From Flammula alnicola (Eukaryota > Basidiomycota > Agaricomycetes > Agaricales > Strophariaceae), in assembly GCA_015499995.1 (NCBI GenBank), contig JADNRV010000147.1:1-64000 (forward strand): a stretch of 64,000 nucleotides of DNA, read 5' to 3'. This document shows positions 34,563-45,888 of this stretch, one piece after another; the stretch's first letter is position 1, and each line of letters begins with the position of its first letter. Made by a program: the position numbers and the translations under genes. The notes beneath the pieces are model-generated. The model did not search any database. It had not been told where the DNA came from and was given only the letters and a program-made list of their open reading frames with translations.

Positions 34563-36830
34563 ATGTTCGCTCGAAGTAACCTCAACGTTCTCGGGGGTTC
34601 ATTCAATCAGGTTCACGGTTCATTCACTCAGGTCACCGAGTTGCACAGCGGTCCTGCAGGTGCGAAACAGTTACTTCAGATCTAGCTGACAAGCACTGAA
34701 CTGATTGGGTGATTTGAGCAGCCTTTGAACGCCTGCAACAAGCAACTGCACCTGCAGCCTTTCATAACTCCAACGAACGTTTCGATCCCCCTAGATGTCA
34801 CCCAAGAACACGCCTCGCTGTCCTAGAGAGAATTATGAACTGGATATTGGGGAAAGAAGATCTCAACGCGCTTATCCTGTGGTTATATGGTCCAGCGGGG
34901 TCGGGGAAGTCTGCGATTGCTCAGAGTATCGCTGAGCTTTGCGATGCCGCGAACATCCTCCTGGCCGCCTTCTTTTTCTCTAGGTCTGATCATACCCGAA
35001 ATCGCGCCGACGCCCTTATCCCTACCCTCGCGTACCAAGTAGCCTCCAACATTCCTGGAGCACGCGCACGAATTGAAAAGATAATCGACCGCGATCCACT
35101 GATCTTCAAGCGATCGTTGGATGCACAAATCAAATCGCTCCTCGTCGAGCCTGTCCAAGACCTAGTCGCCTCCGGATACTTCAGCGATCCCAGTTCCTCC
35201 CCTCGATTGATTATCATCGATGGCCTCGATGAGTGTCAAGATTCCCGAGTGCAGCACCAAATCATCGAATCTATTGCACTTGCGCTCCAACACCATCACT
35301 TGCCGTTCATCTTTCTTATAGCGAGCCGCCCTGAGCAACAGATCTCGTATTCGTTCAATTCAGGACGACTTCCCCAACTTCGAACTTCTCTGTTGTTAGA
35401 CCACTCCTGTCACCCCGATGATGATATTCGGCTCTTCCTTCAAGACTCCTTTCTCCGTATTAAGAACACCCATCCGAAGATGCATTACATTCCTGCTGAC
35501 TGGCCTCTCTCCGAGGTTATTGAGGCACTGGTCAAAAAAGCGTCTGGCCAGTTCATCTACGCTGCAACTGTCGAGAGGTATATATCCTCAATCCGTCACA
35601 TACCGACCAATCGATTAGACGTTATCCTGGGTTTACGTCCTGTTCACAACGACACGCCTTTTGCGGAGCTTGACGCGCTGTATATGCACATAATGTCATC
35701 CTTGAATGACGTCGAGTCGGCGTTACTAATCATTGCGGCCGTCCTTCTCAGACGTCGAGGTGCATTTTTCAATATTCAGGGCTTACACGAAATCGCGAAA
35801 TTTGTGGGTTTAAACCCAGGGGACGTTGAAGTTATCCTAGGCGATCTTGTCTCCGTGATCGAGATTGATACAGGGCATGGATACGTGGATCCGTCGATAC
35901 GAGTTTTACATGCCTCTCTAGAGGACTTTCTCTTTGACGTGTCTAGATCCCGACAATTCTACATCAATCCTCGATTAATGCATACACAATTTGCAAATCA
36001 ATGTTTACAAGATCTCAAGGTACAAGGTAGACGTAATTCCATTAATGTCACCCATTAATTCTAATTCTGAAGTTATGCGATAGATGATTCAAAATTTCGC
36101 TATGCCTACGAAGCCCTATTCTTCCACTTGGATAAGGCTCTTCCAACATCAGAACTGAGAAGGGGTATTCTTGATCTTTCTCTTGACGATCTGCTACAGC
36201 ATCTAGTAAATGAGCCATTTGCCAAATTGATCAGCTTTGAATCCCTCTATCCCCTTCCTCATTGCATCACCTCACTTCTAAAATCTATAAAAATGCTTGT
36301 GCGTATTCGCATTTTTGACATACTTGTTTTCTATATTTGGGATATTGATTGCATTTTCATAGGGGTTCGAAGATTCTGACCACATATATGCCCATCAACT
36401 TGCATCTTACGACCGATTAATAATGATGGAACTCAACAAGTATGGACGGAAAGCTGAAACCAAGTTCCTTCTCTCGATTGTGTGCATAGTTCGCTCAACT
36501 GCGGAACTATTTGGTCTGTCATCTCCGTGGATACCTGCTCAGATGGACATCCACGATGACAGCCACTTGCACTTGTACTACATAGCCTTGAACGACCCCG
36601 AGAGCCTCATTGCATTTTTGGAGGACTCAACGAGGTCTGGGATATATGCGATGGGGGATGACACATACGCAGCTGCCGCTCTGTGGTGCTTAGGCTTTCT
36701 CGGACATCCGAACCAGCAGCTTCCTGCTAGATACACGAACCACGATCTCAAGATGCGCCGGAATTTACCGTGGCGGTGGCGAAAAGTGGCAACGAGTGGG
36801 TTTTTCAAGAAACGACGAGAGGTCATATGA
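34563..36830 (+). CDS. NACHT NTPase copy 1, C-terminally truncated
   Basis: Exons 34563-34659, 34722-36026, 36084-36298 and 36363-36830 give 694 aa. Architecture as in copy 2: short lead 'MFARSNLNVLGG', linker ending 'RFDPPRCHPRTRLAVLERIM', Walker A 'GPAGSGKSAIAQ', Walker B 'LIIIDGLDE', NACHT-associated helices ('VKKASGQFIYAATV') and the first half of the C-terminal region. Two lesions are unique to this copy. A 21-bp in-frame direct repeat in exon 1 adds seven residues. A 12-bp tandem duplication at about 36818-36841 (GGTCATATGAAA then GGTCATACGAAA) carries a C-to-T change that creates TGA at 36828-36830. Coding similarity continues to 37148 ('GGGSAEGEAL'), so about 106 residues are lost unless the stop is read through. 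STAND/NLR-type NTPases act as signalling switches in fungal heterokaryon incompatibility and defence; this copy's function is uncertain. Confidence 0.82.
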
Positions 36831-37148
36831 AAGGTCATACGAAAGACTTGGACAAGCTGGGACGATATCTATGGTGCTCCCGCACCACACCCGTTCGCCA
36901 AATTCCATCGACAGTGGGAATTCCACAGACGGCAGTCGCGCGAGGTATATTTCTTCATCCTGAAGTTCCTTCCAGAAATTTTGGACAGATCGGGGAAATT
37001 GGACCTATTGGTCAAGCTGGCACGCCAACGTTCTTTCGCGGACACATCGCTCAAATATCCACGTCAGACCAAAAGGGCGAAGGAAGCCATGGAAAGATAT
37101 ATAGCTAGGGTAGCAGGTGGAGGGAGCGCGGAGGGGGAGGCGTTGTGA

Positions 37149-38290
37149 AGACACATAGGTGCGCAGTGGAGCAGGCCAATCTGGCTCGGGCGCGTCGAGA
37201 TTGGAGGGCGGCAGCCTGTACCTTGTCAAGACGCGCCCGGCGCTAGCATACATGAACATGCACAGCCACGTCCCGACCTAATCTAATCTACGCGAGGGAC
37301 TCCCACTATTCCAACAGTACCCCACTGCGCATAACTGGGTCGGTATCACCGGAGGCAGAAAGGGGATGTCGGTACACGGGTCCCGACCTAACGCTTATCT
37401 ACCAGGGATTGTTGATCATTTTCCTTGTTACAATTGACTCGAATGATAAGATCTATTTCTTTACGGCTAGTACTCTTTTAGATCCCAGAAGAAACGACAA
37501 TGCACCACTCACAACTCAACTGGCTTTCAACATTCGGTACTCAAGAAACAACATCCCCAAGGTACCACGAAATAGGGAATTTAAGAGAGAACGAATTTCG
37601 GAACATCATAAAGAAGTGTGACTTCCATGCGACGATAAGTCTGGGATTTTCGAAGATACTAGGACCGTAGCAAAGACGACATTATCACTGCTAAGCAATC
37701 GGCGATATCAGGTTATAGATGGGATGATGGTGGACAATTGTCGACTAGGACCTTTTCGGAGGGAAAGGCGCCATTACAGAGGACTAAGCCGTCGAACCTT
37801 GCGTCGACCTTGTGTCGAACGGCATCGGCTGGTGAAACCACTTCTTTAGTCAATCGTCTTCGAGTTTCCCCTGAATATTGCCCTAGCCATCAGCGCTTCC
37901 CAGCTTCCAGGAGATCTACAACACAACAATCAAGCGCAAGGTTCAGATACCACTGACAATAGTATGACATAAGATCTACGCAGAGTACGTACTACGCAGC
38001 GAGCGAGGGTTCGAAGAATCACACGTTCGGATGCAAGGCCTCTCGACATACCATGGCCTCCTTTCTACTTGTACGTGTGCGCTTCATTTCAATTGCGACA
38101 AGAGCGAGATCTCGTGGCAGTTGGGGGCCATAATCTAAATGGAAAGATCTCAGCTTGACCGAACAAATTGATGCAGAAGAGCAGAGGATGTCGATCGTCA
38201 CGCGCACGGCTACATAGTGCTCCTAGCAAAGACTGCACAATGAATGCTAAGGAAGAGAACGGAAAGGAAGGAGAGGAGAGGAGGATAGGA
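37149..38290. repeat. 3' flank of NACHT unit 1
   Basis: This non-coding stretch is present in inverted form beside NACHT copies 3 and 4 (about 54230-55150 and 60250-61143). Shared stretches include CTCGGGCGCGTC, AATCTAATCTA-type runs and the GACGATTGACTAAAGAAGTGG / CCACTTCTTTAGTCAATCGTC block. Beside copy 2 only the first about 130 bp remain. No gene. Confidence 0.7.
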
Positions 38291-38300
38291 AGAGGTGGAC

Positions 38301-39425
38301 CGCCCCATCTCCATGCTGCAGCACACCATCCAGAGGTTGCTCAGCACGTCCCCGGCCTGGCTCAACGGAACGTCGACGCTCTGCATGTACGCAAGGTAGA
38401 AGACGCTGTACAGCAGCATAGAGAGCGCGGTGGTGAAGGCGGAATGCGCTGACGAGTGGTGTATGAGGGCGATGATTAAGTGTGGGAGATGCATCTTGGA
38501 GAGAGGGAGGATTGGGTAGAAGGGGGTAAAGCTGCGGGTGTTGGAGAGAGGAGAGGTGTGGGGGGTGCTTGGTATACCATCTAAGTAAGAACGATGTATC
38601 GGATGAGATGAAGGGAATGTGAGGCAGTGAAGCTATGCAGGTACCTTGCACAACCACCTGTTTCCGTTCCTTTCGTCGCTCCGATCCAGGGTTGCCCGAC
38701 GCCCAGCTTGGCCCCTATCCATACGACCTCGAAGGGAAGCTCAACGCATAGGTAGAACGTGAGCAGAGACAGGAAATGGATCGTATGTGTCAGGACAGCA
38801 TTGATAGGTGGGGCGAATATCCTGATAGCTGCATTAGAAAGAATTGAATAGCTCAAAAGGAGACTCACGTCTCATATCCCGGGTACTAAGGTCTCCAATC
38901 GCCCATTCACCCATTTGTTCCTGCCTTGCCACCGATCGGTGGCCGCCCACCTACCTCGACGACATTGAAGACTTCTACGAGCTCCTAGACTAGCCCGGAG
39001 CGCGCTCGTGCGATGGTGGATGATAAATTGAAGAGATGCTCTGCCTCTCTAGGAGGTGGAGGCGATGGAGATGGCGTGGTGGAGTGAAGTGCTAATGTGG
39101 GCGATGTCTGGAGTTTCGCAGCTGAGATGCTGAGCCGACGAGATGCAAGCGTCTCACGGAGAGTTCGTAGACGATCTCTCTCTACCACAGCTTTATTATA
39201 TTCGGGTAAAATAAATGAAATACGTACTCTTTTCGTTCTTCTTCAGCTTCGCTAGACCATTAAGTTGGAGTTCCTCATCCCGCCTGCGGCCTTTGACAAG
39301 CGGCGAGATTTGCTCGGGGGAGTCTGGTTTGTGATATCGTCTCAGCGAGCGCCTTGTTTGCTTTGTATACATATTCATCACTGTCCGATGCATAATGCTG
39401 CATCTGCGGTCGTAGATCATGGACA
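38301..39425 (-). pseudogene. Atg14-like copy 2, truncated at both ends
   Basis: Minus-strand sequence aligns with exons 2-5 of the intact copy at 30630-32317 ('HDLR', coiled coil, 'RLRTLRETLASRR', 'HFLSLLTFYL', 'YLAYMQSVDVPLSQAGDVLS'). Exon 1 with the cysteine motif and exon 6 are missing, the Ser/Thr-rich part of exon 5 is largely deleted, and exon 2 contains small indels (for example near 39280). The break after exon 5 leads straight into unit-flank sequence. It points toward NACHT copy 2, as the intact gene points toward NACHT copy 1. Confidence 0.8.
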
Positions 39426-39758
39426 CTGCACCGACATTGAAGCTTGAAGCTTTGAAGGTTCGTAGGAGACTGATATTACTATTATTAATATTAGTGATAA
39501 AGAGCGCACGTACTGCACGTGACGTTGGCGGCCCTACCTTATTTAAGTTATTAATTTATTAATATAAGGCTGGCCTTGGGCATCCTCGTCGTCTCAGCAT
39601 CCCTTCGATCTTTACTCCGCTGTATCTCTACCATCAACCAAAGCCTTCCGTCACTTTATACGTTGCCAAACTCTTCGCTAGTACGTATTAGCGAAGCCTC
39701 CCTTTTCGTTACAATTGCTAACGAAATTCTACTCCCCCAGCCTATCGTGTCGCAGGTT
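39426..39758. other. Intergenic, upstream of kinase-like gene
   Basis: AT-rich (repeated TTATTAATAT near 39480-39565). Probable promoter region of the phosphotransferase-like gene. Nothing else is seen. Confidence 0.45.
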
Positions 39759-40772
39759 ATGTCGCTTCGTGATATCGTCCTCGACTACTTCAAAAAGCTA
39801 TCTGGGGTCGACGAGACCAACAATTTTGACCTCTATCTGCCGAATTTCGGGCGCGCTTTTGTCAAGTACGGCGATGACGACATTCTCATCGAAGCTGAGA
39901 CGCAGGCATTTTTCTACCACCTCGCCCAGGGAGACAGCTCGGCTCCCCACATACCCCAGGTATACGACGCCTTCCACGGCACTCGTGGACGATACTTTCT
40001 CGTCATGGAGTACGTCGCAGCACCGACCCTGGAGGAATGGGCTCCTGCGGAAGCCTTGAAGAGAAAGATCGAGGTTTTAAACCTTGCCGCATCAGTCGCC
40101 GCCCCAGCTGTTCGTTGGCTTCTCCACCAAAAGGTTCCCCCCTCCACGTTTGGAAGGATTCCGCAGTCGAAGGCGTGTGTTCGGCACCGCTTCTTCAAGG
40201 ATAATTGGGCGCCGCTGGACTTCGCCGATGCCAAAGCGCTCACGATATACGTCAATAAGGTATGGCTTTAAAACGTCGATTGATTTCACGGCTGGTTCAT
40301 AACCGCTGCTTCCGTAGGCGCTCTCAAAGTGTGTGCCGCCTAAGCCACCACCCATTGATTTCACCTCTGCACCTAATGTCATTTATCACTCCGACGTCAA
40401 GATGGACAATTTCCTCGTCGACGACGACCATCGCATATGGCTGATCGACTTCCAGCACATCGGCGTGCTCCCACTACCGTTCTGTCAATACGCCTTCTAC
40501 AGTGTCGGCAACGCCTTTGCTGCTGCTGTTGGCAATTTGCTCAATATTGAGCTGCACGATGATGTCCACATGATGGGACGGGCCGCAGCCATAATTGGGC
40601 AGTCTGGGAACGACTCGTTCGGTTCGTACTCTCTCACTTACATCGCCACATGAGACGGAAGCTGACGGCCAATGCAGGACTTGACAGAGAAGGCCGGCCC
40701 GCTGGTCCCAGGGTTCGGCACCGAGGAGCATGGAGCAATGGCAAGGCCAGCGTTAATCGTACGGGGGAATGA
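39759..40772 (+). CDS. Aminoglycoside-phosphotransferase-like kinase
   Basis: Three exons (39759-40259, 40318-40621, 40678-40772) give 299 aa. The C-lobe carries the catalytic loop 'YHSDVKMDN' (His191, Asp193, Asn198) and the metal-binding 'IDFQ' (Asp211), the APH/choline-kinase-like pattern. The N-lobe has 'FFYHLAQ...PQVYDAFHGTRGRYFLVMEYV', consistent with the hinge. The start 'MSLRDIVLDYF' is typical of this mushroom-specific family. Such enzymes phosphorylate small molecules or proteins; the substrate here is unknown and drug resistance should not be inferred. It sits between the broken Atg14 copy 2 and NACHT copy 2 and has no visible copy in units 1, 3 or 4, so it either inserted into this unit or was lost from the others. 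Confidence 0.78.
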
Positions 40773-41451
40773 AAAGCTGATGTTGGAGTGGGATGGGGTT
40801 CCACTTGGTAAATTCACAGAATGAGCGTTTCGAATTCAAAGAACTCAAGAGTCGAGGATGGAACACTAAGGGTACGGCCCTTTACAATAAAATCGTTTCT
40901 TCGAGAAAGGAGGGAAGGAAGTTTATATACTTGTTCGCGCATGCCTTTGAATTCATTGTACTTAGAAAAACAGCAAAAGATTAGAACGCCGACCGCACCA
41001 CCATGGTCCCCCCTGTTGATAGTTTCAGCTATTGCCGCGACATCCCCATGGCACAATTCATATGGAAATTCCAGGCTTGGTATCGTTCTATGTGCAAAAT
41101 TGGGCCTTCTGGTTTGCAACGTTGAACGTGCAATGGAGTTAAACGGAACTACAGAAAATGGTATAAAGTAAATTAAATGGCTAGACGTGCTGCGGTGGAG
41201 GGATGTAAAGTGACTCGAAAAGGATCAAGGTGACTGGAGAAAAAGGGAAGAATGGCGGAAAGATAAGATAACGATGTTGATGAGATGATTCACATGTGGT
41301 CCGTAAATTCACATTCGCACGAACACTTACACAGCTCTCGGGCGCTGGCGTGAGTTCAGAATCATAGCACTTGTTAGTCCTCCCACCATCTTGTTACTTG
41401 CGACCTCTACTGATTCGACAAAATCATTCAAGGGCATATATTTTCTACCAG
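40773..41451. repeat. 5' flank of NACHT unit 2
   Basis: Related to 32580-34560 (unit 1) with internal deletions. From about 41161 onward it is also related, inverted, to 63709-64000 (unit 4). It holds the promoter of NACHT copy 2. No gene recognised. Confidence 0.7.
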
Positions 41452-44400
41452 ATGTTCTCGCGAAGTAACCTCAACGTCCTCGGGGGTTCATTCACTCAGG
41501 TTACCGAGTTGCATAGCGGTCCTGCAGGTGCGAAACAGTTACTTTGGATGTAGCTGACAACCACTGAACTGATTGCGTGATATGAGCAGCCTTTGAACGC
41601 CTGCAACAAGCAACTGCATCTGCAGCCTTTCACAACTCCAACGAACGTTTCGATCCACCTAGATGTCACCCAACAACACGCGTCGCTGTCCTAGAGAGAA
41701 TTATGAACTGGATATTGGGGAAAGAAGGTCTCAACGCGCTTATCCTGTGGCTATATGGTCCAGCGGGGTCCGGAAAGTCCGCGATTGCTCAGAGCATCGC
41801 TGAGCTTTGCGACGCGGCGAAAATCCTCCTGGCCACCTTCTTTTTCTCTAGGTCTGATCATACCCGAAATCGCGGCGACGCCCTTATCCCTACCCTCGCG
41901 TACCAACTAGCCTCCAACATTCCTGGAGCACGCGCACGAATTGAAAAGATAATCGACCGTGATCCACTGATCTTCAAGCGATCGTTGGATGCGCAAATCA
42001 AATCCCTCCTCGTCGAGCCTGTCCAAGACCTAGTCGCCTCTGGATACTTCAATGATCCCAGTTCCTCCCCTCGATTGATTATCATTGATGGCCTCGATGA
42101 GTGTCAAGATTTCCGAGTACAGAGCCAAATCATCGAGTCTATTGCAAATGTCCTCCAACAGCATCACTTGCCGTTCATCTTTCTTATCGCGAGCCGCCCT
42201 GAGCAACAGATCTCGTATTCGTTCAATTCTGGACGACTTCCCGAACTTCGAACTTCCCTGGCGTTAGACGACTCCTTTGACCCCGATGATGATATTCGGC
42301 TCTTCCTTCAAGACTCTTTTCTTCATATTAAGAACACGCACCCGAAGATGCGTTACATTCCTGCTGACTGGCCTCTCTCCGAGGTTATTGAGTCACTGGT
42401 CAAAAAAGCGTCCGGCCAGTTCATCTTCGCTGCAACTGTCATGAGGTACACATCTTCGATCCGCCACATCCCCACTAATCGATTAGACATTATCCTGGGT
42501 TTACGTCCTGCTCACAATGACACCCCTTTTGCGGAGCTCGACGCGCTGTATACGCACATAATGTCAGCCTTGGATGAGGTCGAGTCGGCGTTATTAATCA
42601 TTGGCACCGTCCTTCTCAGATATCAAGATGGAGTATTCAGTCATAGCGGCTTAAACGAAATCGCGAAATTTGTGGCTTTAAACCCAGGGGATGTTGAAGT
42701 TGTCCTAGGCGATCTTGCCTCCGTGATCGAGATTGATACAGGGAACGATTACGTGGGTCCGCGGATACGAGTTTTACATGCCTCTCTGCAGGACTTTCTC
42801 TTCGACATGGCTAGATCCCGACAATTCTACATTAATCCTCGATTAATGCATACAAAATGTGCAAATCAATGTTTACAAGATCTCAAGGCACGAGGTAGAC
42901 GTACTTCCATTAATGTCATCCATTAATTCTAATTCTTAAGTTATGCGATAGATGGACTAACGTTTCGCCACGCCTACAAAGCCCTATTCTTCCACTTGCA
43001 TACAGCCCTTCCAACGTCAGATCTGAGAAGGAGTATTCTTGATCTTTCCCTCGACGACGTGCGACAGGGTCTCGTAAATACCTTATCTTCCGGATCGATC
43101 ACGATAATTGATCCCCTTCCTCTTTGGATCACCTCATTTCTAACATCTATAAAAATGCTTGTGTGTGTTCGCATTTTCGACATACTTGTCTCCTACGTAA
43201 GGCTCCAACCATATACTATAGGTATAGACGAAATTAATTATATATACGGATATGGTATATTAGTGTATAATAACTATATATATATGAAAATATGGTTAAA
43301 ATATAGGGTTGTTGCTAGGCCTACGTCGAACCATGCTTTTTTCGTGCTACAACTGGCGCGTTCACCGAGAAAAGGCCACTTCTAATCCAAACCTTTGACA
43401 GCAATGCTTCTGTGACTGTGTCAGCCTTCAACGAGCTCCTCAAGTCACTACAAATGTGCCGAGACTTCGAAAATGTGCGCTCCACTGATACACTGGTGGC
43501 TGGTATTGCCAAAAAGTCACGGGCCATACGTGAGAGGGTAGGAAACGCAGCACCGTGAATCTGGTACAATAAAGAGATGTGAGTAAAGATACAGATCATG
43601 TTGTGCAGCTCAAGGCTTACCTTCCACCATGCCAAAGGATCAAGAATCTCTCCTCGGCCACCTTCAAATGCCAAGTATCGACGCAACTCTTCTTTAAAAA
43701 GATCACCGGGTGTCGTTGTCGATGGCACTGCCGAATATTCGAACTCGCAGATACTGTCCGCAAAGGATTCTAGCCTCAAATATTATCCTGACGGAACCAA
43801 AAGTTGGCCTTAATAATCAACCCTATAGATGTATCATATACTGTATATTTACTGTGTACTGAAGATATGCCGGGCAGCCCTATATCTATACATATACCTA
43901 TACGGTATAAACCATATATATAGAGTAAGTAGATTGTACGGTTGGAGCCTTACTCCTACGTTTGGGGTATTGATTGCATTTTCATAGGGGTTCGAAGATT
44001 CTGACCATATATATGCCCATCGACTTGCATCTTACGACCGCTTAATAATGATGGAACTCGACAAGTATGGATGGAAACTTGCAACCCAATTCCTTCTCTC
44101 GATGGTGTACATAGTTCGCTCAAGTGCGAAACGAAGATTTCCGTTAACTCCCTGGATGTCTGCTCAGATAGACTACCATCACGACAACCACTTGCACTTG
44201 TACGACATAGCTTTGAATGAGCCCGAGAGCCTCATTGCATTTTTGGAGGACTCAACGAGGTCTGGAATATATGCGATGGGGGACGACAAATACGCAGACG
44301 CCGCTCTGTGGTGCTTAGTTGTTCTCGGACTTCCGAACCAGCAGCTTCCTGCCAGATACACGAACCACGATCTCAAGACGCGTCGGAATTCCCCGTGGCG

Positions 44401-44761
44401 GTGGCGAAAATTGGCAAGGAGTGGGTTTTTCAAGAAACGACGACAAGTCATACGAAAGACTTGGACAAGCTGGGACGATTTCGATGGCGCTCCCGCGCCA
44501 CACCCTTTTGCCAAATTCCATCGACATTGGGAGAACCACAGATCGCACTCGCGCGAGGCATATTCCTTCATCCTGAAATTCCTTCCAGAAATTTTGGATA
44601 GATCAGGCCAATCGGACCAACTGGTCAAGCTGGCATGCCGACGTTCTTTCGCGGACACATCGCTGAAATATCCACGTCGGACCAAAAGTGCGAAGGAAGC
44701 CATGGAACGATATGTAGCTAGGGTAGCAGGTGAGGGGAGCGCGGAGGGAGAGGCCACGTGA
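41452..44761 (+). CDS. NACHT NTPase copy 2, intact
   Basis: Four exons (41452-41527, 41590-42894, 42952-43160, 43988-44761) give 787 aa. Residues 1-63: short lead 'MFSRSNLNVLGGSFTQVTEL' and linker 'ERFDPP.CHP.TR..VLERIM'. NACHT core: Walker A 'GPAGSGKSAIAQ' (82-93), 'FFFSRSDHTRN', Walker B 'LIIIDGLDE' (188-196), then winged-helix-like 'KKASGQFIFAATVMRY' and 'RVLHASLQDFLFD'. Residues about 461-787 form a helical, Arg/Trp-rich C-terminal region ('RRNSPWRWRKLARSGFFKKR', 'SLKYPRRTKSAKEAMERYVA') that I recognise as neither WD40, ankyrin nor TPR. The architecture fits fungal STAND/NLR-like proteins (nwd-type), presumed nucleotide-driven switches in non-self recognition. Intron 3 is 827 nt because it holds a hAT element; without it the intron would match its paralogues. 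All frames are open. Confidence 0.87.
43190..43960. mobile_element. 755-bp hAT deletion derivative in NACHT intron
   Basis: The element 43198-43952 has 13-bp inverted ends TAAGGCTCCAACC / GGTTGGAGCCTTA and a perfect 8-bp target duplication CTCCTACG (43190-43197, 43953-43960). The other three NACHT copies show the uninterrupted intron. It retains only the 3' part of a hAT transposase (next entry), so it is non-autonomous. Confidence 0.93.
43321..43779 (-). pseudogene. hAT transposase C-terminal (dimerisation) fragment
   Basis: Minus strand, with a 60-nt intron at 43620-43561 that removes a frame-neutral insert so that 'DPLAWWK' joins 'IHGAAFPTLSRMARDFLAIP'. The rest is textbook hAT dimerisation domain: 'ATSVSVERTFSKSR', 'DLRSSLKADTVTEALL'. 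The N-terminal BED finger and the DDE-bearing part are absent. It lies antisense within intron 3 of NACHT copy 2. Confidence 0.9.
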
Positions 44762-45888
44762 AGACACATAGGTACCCAGTGGAAGAGGTCAATCTGACCG
44801 GCTCGGGCGCATCGAGACTGGAAGGTCGCTACCGTGCATTCCACATCGAGACGCGCTGGCATGAACATTAGCGAAGTCACCCTTTCCACCGCCAGGTTGG
44901 CGGATACGTAATGTAATCCTCATCGGCTTTCTGTCTTTTTGTCTACCGTTGGCCTTGCTGTCAGCGAGGCGAATCCATACCCATTTTATGGCAGAGAAAT
45001 ACTGCCGGGATTATCTCGTCACCCATTCTCATGACTAGAGTACATCTTCAGGTTTATATTTCCAAATTTATACCGTGTTTCGAATTCAAAGAACTCGAGA
45101 ATCGAGGATGGGAAGTCCTGCACTACGGCCATGTAATCAGGCGTACAGTATCGCTGCAAATCCAGCCTTAGTATCTTGTTGGAAGTTCATGGTCCTTTGC
45201 AATAAAACCATTTCTTCGAGAAAGGGGGAAATTAATTTTATGTACTTGTTCGTGATTGCGTTTGAATTCTTGTACTTGAAAGAATAGCAAAAGAATAGAA
45301 CACTGACCGCACCACTGTGTCATTTGTGCACACCTGCACAATCCTCAGACCCAGAAAATACCGACAGTTGCAACTAATATACGAGTATACCCTGGGAGCC
45401 GAGTCATGAGATAGAGTGTCGGACTCTGGAATTCGAAGTGGCCCAGTGGAGGGAGGGAAAGCGGGATACCATATATTCCCCCGCTGTCGTCATTCGCATT
45501 GTCTTTACAGTTTCAGCTATTGCCGCTACATCGCGAAATCTCTCCTTCTGGTTTGGCCTTCCACATTTCAAACATCGTGATTTGGTTAGGGTGGACCCTG
45601 GTGGACCGCGCTCTGGCCCTGTCATGAGACGGACTGGTTCACAAAGGCAAAAGAATTTCCAAATCCATCACTAAATCCGTCAAGTCCTACTGTGGACATT
45701 TGCAAAGAAAAAGCCCATTGTTCGCCATGCCCAGGCGAAGCCACTTGTCGATAAGGACACCTAATTCCAGAACTAGGTTCAAGATGGTCATCGGGCTTCG
45801 GACGGTCAAATATAAGATGAAGGACGACAATCCACTCTTTGAACCAACCCCCACCCCCAACTTGAATTCTTGTACTTGTCGTATCGTT
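44762..45888. repeat. 3' end of unit 2 joined to a third flank copy
   Basis: 44762-44890 matches the 3' flanks of the other NACHT units. About 44900-45560 is a copy of 32440-33900 without the nested transposons, giving a clean empty site near 45125. The remainder leads to the next gene. No coding features. Confidence 0.65.

Noticed and set aside
44179..44889. 236-codon minus-strand frame antisense to NACHT exon 4 (and its equivalents at 55081-55749)
   Set aside because: It is a mirror of the conserved C-terminal coding exon, with no motif and no splice partner. Its apparent conservation follows from the sense strand.
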